Shown: positions 63,208 through 64,000 of the stretch, piece by piece
Layout of the letters: the number at the start of each line of letters is the position of its first letter
Numbering within the stretch: position 1 is the stretch's first letter
DNA from: DASZUK01 sp963844575
GTDB taxonomy: Bacteria > Actinomycetota > Acidimicrobiia > Acidimicrobiales > RAAP-2
Length of the DNA stretch: 64,000 nucleotides
Reading direction: 5' to 3'
NCBI GenBank assembly: GCA_963844575.1
Contig: CAWJOU010000005.1
Span: 2,418,001-2,482,000 of the forward strand
Translations under genes and position numbers: made by a program
The notes under the pieces: model-generated
Seen by the model: the letters and a program-made list of their open reading frames with translations, nothing else
The model's database searches: none
What the model was told of the DNA's origin: nothing

Positions 63208-64000
63208 GTGCCCCCGGTTCCTCCCGCCGACGCAGCGGCCCACGTCGCCCCGCCGGGCCCCGGGCGCGCCGGGGTTAGCAACGCTGGCCCGCTGGCCGGC
63301 ACCACGGTGCTCGACCTGGCCAGCGTCGGCCCGGCCGCTCGCTGCACGCGGCTGCTGGCCGACTACGGCGCCGACGTGGTGAAGGTGGGCCCGGTGCCAG
63401 CGGCCGGCGCGGTCCAGATCGAACCGGCCTTCTACGCCTATAGCGGGCACCGCGGCATGCGGCGGGTGCTGGTCGACCTGAAGGCCGAGGAGGGGCGCCG
63501 GGCGTTCCTGGCCCTGGCCGCCGACGCCGACGTGGTGGTCGAGAGCTTCCGGCCGGGCGTCGTCGACCGGCTGGGCGTCGGCTACGAGGCGGTGCGGGCG
63601 GTCAACCCGGCGGTCGTCTACTGCTCGACCAGCGGCTACGGCCAGACCGGCCCGCGGGCCGGCTGGGCCGGCCACGACCTCGACTATCTCGGGATCGGAG
63701 GGTTCCTGGCGTCGAGCGGGCCCCGGGGCGACGGCGGCCCGCCGATCCCCGGCGCCACCGTCGCCGACGCGGCGGCGGGCGGGATGCACGCCGCGCTGGC
63801 CGTCGCCACCGCGCTGGCCGGGCGCCAGGCCACCGGGGAGGGCGCCTATCTCGACGTGTCGGTGGCCGACGGCGTGCTCTGGCTCATGTCGCTGGCGGTG
63901 GACGAGCACCTGGCCACCGGGACCGAGCCCGGTCCCGGGCACGACATCCTGACCGGCCGCTATGCCTGCTACGACACCTATCGGGCGGCCGACGGGCGGT
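63208..64000 (+). CDS. CaiB/BaiF-type (family III) CoA transferase, N-terminal part
   Basis: About 264 residues visible, cut by the window end. Start GTG 63208, 6 bp after the acyl-CoA dehydrogenase stop. Family blocks are TVLDLASVGPAARCTRLLAD, YGADVVKV, ESFRPGVVDRLGVGYEAV and YCSTSGYGQTGPRAGWAGHD; the Asp of HDLDYLG is the catalytic residue that forms the CoA anhydride/thioester. A 30-residue Pro/Ala-rich N-terminal extension precedes the domain. It would activate a carboxylic acid to its CoA ester for the dehydrogenase. Confidence 0.92.
   Translation, partial: MPPVPPADAAAHVAPPGPGRAGVSNAGPLAGTTVLDLASVGPAARCTRLLADYGADVVKVGPVPAAGAVQIEPAFYAYSGHRGMRRVLVDLKAEEGRRAFLALAADADVVVESFRPGVVDRLGVGYEAVRAVNPAVVYCSTSGYGQTGPRAGWAGHDLDYLGIGGFLASSGPRGDGGPPIPGATVADAAAGGMHAALAVATALAGRQATGEGAYLDVSVADGVLWLMSLAVDEHLATGTEPGPGHDILTGRYACYDTYRAADGR

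Noticed and set aside
61606..63942. Long minus-strand frame across the acyl-CoA dehydrogenase
   Set aside because: Spans three real plus-strand features and encodes low-complexity basic sequence only.

Overview
The window is very GC-rich, densely packed DNA from an actinobacterium. High G+C, many 4-bp ATGA/GTGA gene overlaps, frequent GTG starts, TAnnnT -10 boxes placed 6-9 nt before start codons (leaderless transcripts), an ANTAR response regulator, an AftD-like arabinofuranosyltransferase and an actinobacterial-type LexA box all fit. A separate trpF beside hisA argues against the PriA-using actinobacteria (Streptomyces, Mycobacterium and relatives). A lineage such as Acidimicrobiia is my best guess; this is inference, not proof.

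Layout. (1) 1-10316: a joined histidine-tryptophan supraoperon, hisC(partial)-B-H-A-F, a GroES-like gene, hisI, trpE, ygfZ, trpC-F-B-A; trpG, trpD, hisG, hisD and hisE are not in the window. (2) 10309-14174: a lower-GC islet with a VapBC-type toxin-antitoxin pair and an AIPR-type phage-resistance gene cut in two by a complete IS4-family element with a 10-bp target duplication. (3) 14314-17819, minus strand: fabD-fabG-acpP-fabF; FabD carries an extra lipoyl/biotinyl-like C-terminal domain. (4) 18062-25221: a MshEN-type glycosyltransferase, membrane proteins, an AI-2E family transporter, a broken DUF4160 gene, a HAD hydrolase and small hypotheticals, followed by tRNA-Leu(CAA). (5) 25453-32254: menC (frameshifted), a coiled-coil protein with an ANTAR regulator, polA and rpsA. 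(6) 32255-36123, minus strand: a four-gene oligopeptide/nickel-type ABC transporter without a binding protein. (7) 36219-52125: a surface-glycan region with GT39 and PIG-V-like transferases, an FAD oxidoreductase of the UDP-galactopyranose-mutase/HemY fold, a large membrane protein (frameshifted), a flippase, a GT4 enzyme, a 1733-residue AftD-like transferase and a methyltransferase. (8) 52122-61213: coaE and uvrB, then a three-gene cassette (amino-acid adenylation enzyme, threonine-synthase-like PLP enzyme, carrier protein), then uvrA with a LexA box. (9) 61359-64000: a small membrane protein, then an acyl-CoA dehydrogenase and a CaiB-type CoA transferase (cut by the window end) behind a perfect 19-bp palindrome.

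Four otherwise intact families (DUF4160, menC, a glycan membrane protein, the PLP enzyme) each need one single-base indel to read through. Three of these lie in G runs, so assembly error is as likely as real mutation. The most interesting items are the adenylation/PLP/carrier cassette, the AIPR gene interrupted by the IS, the FabD fusion, and the MshEN-glycosyltransferase fusion.
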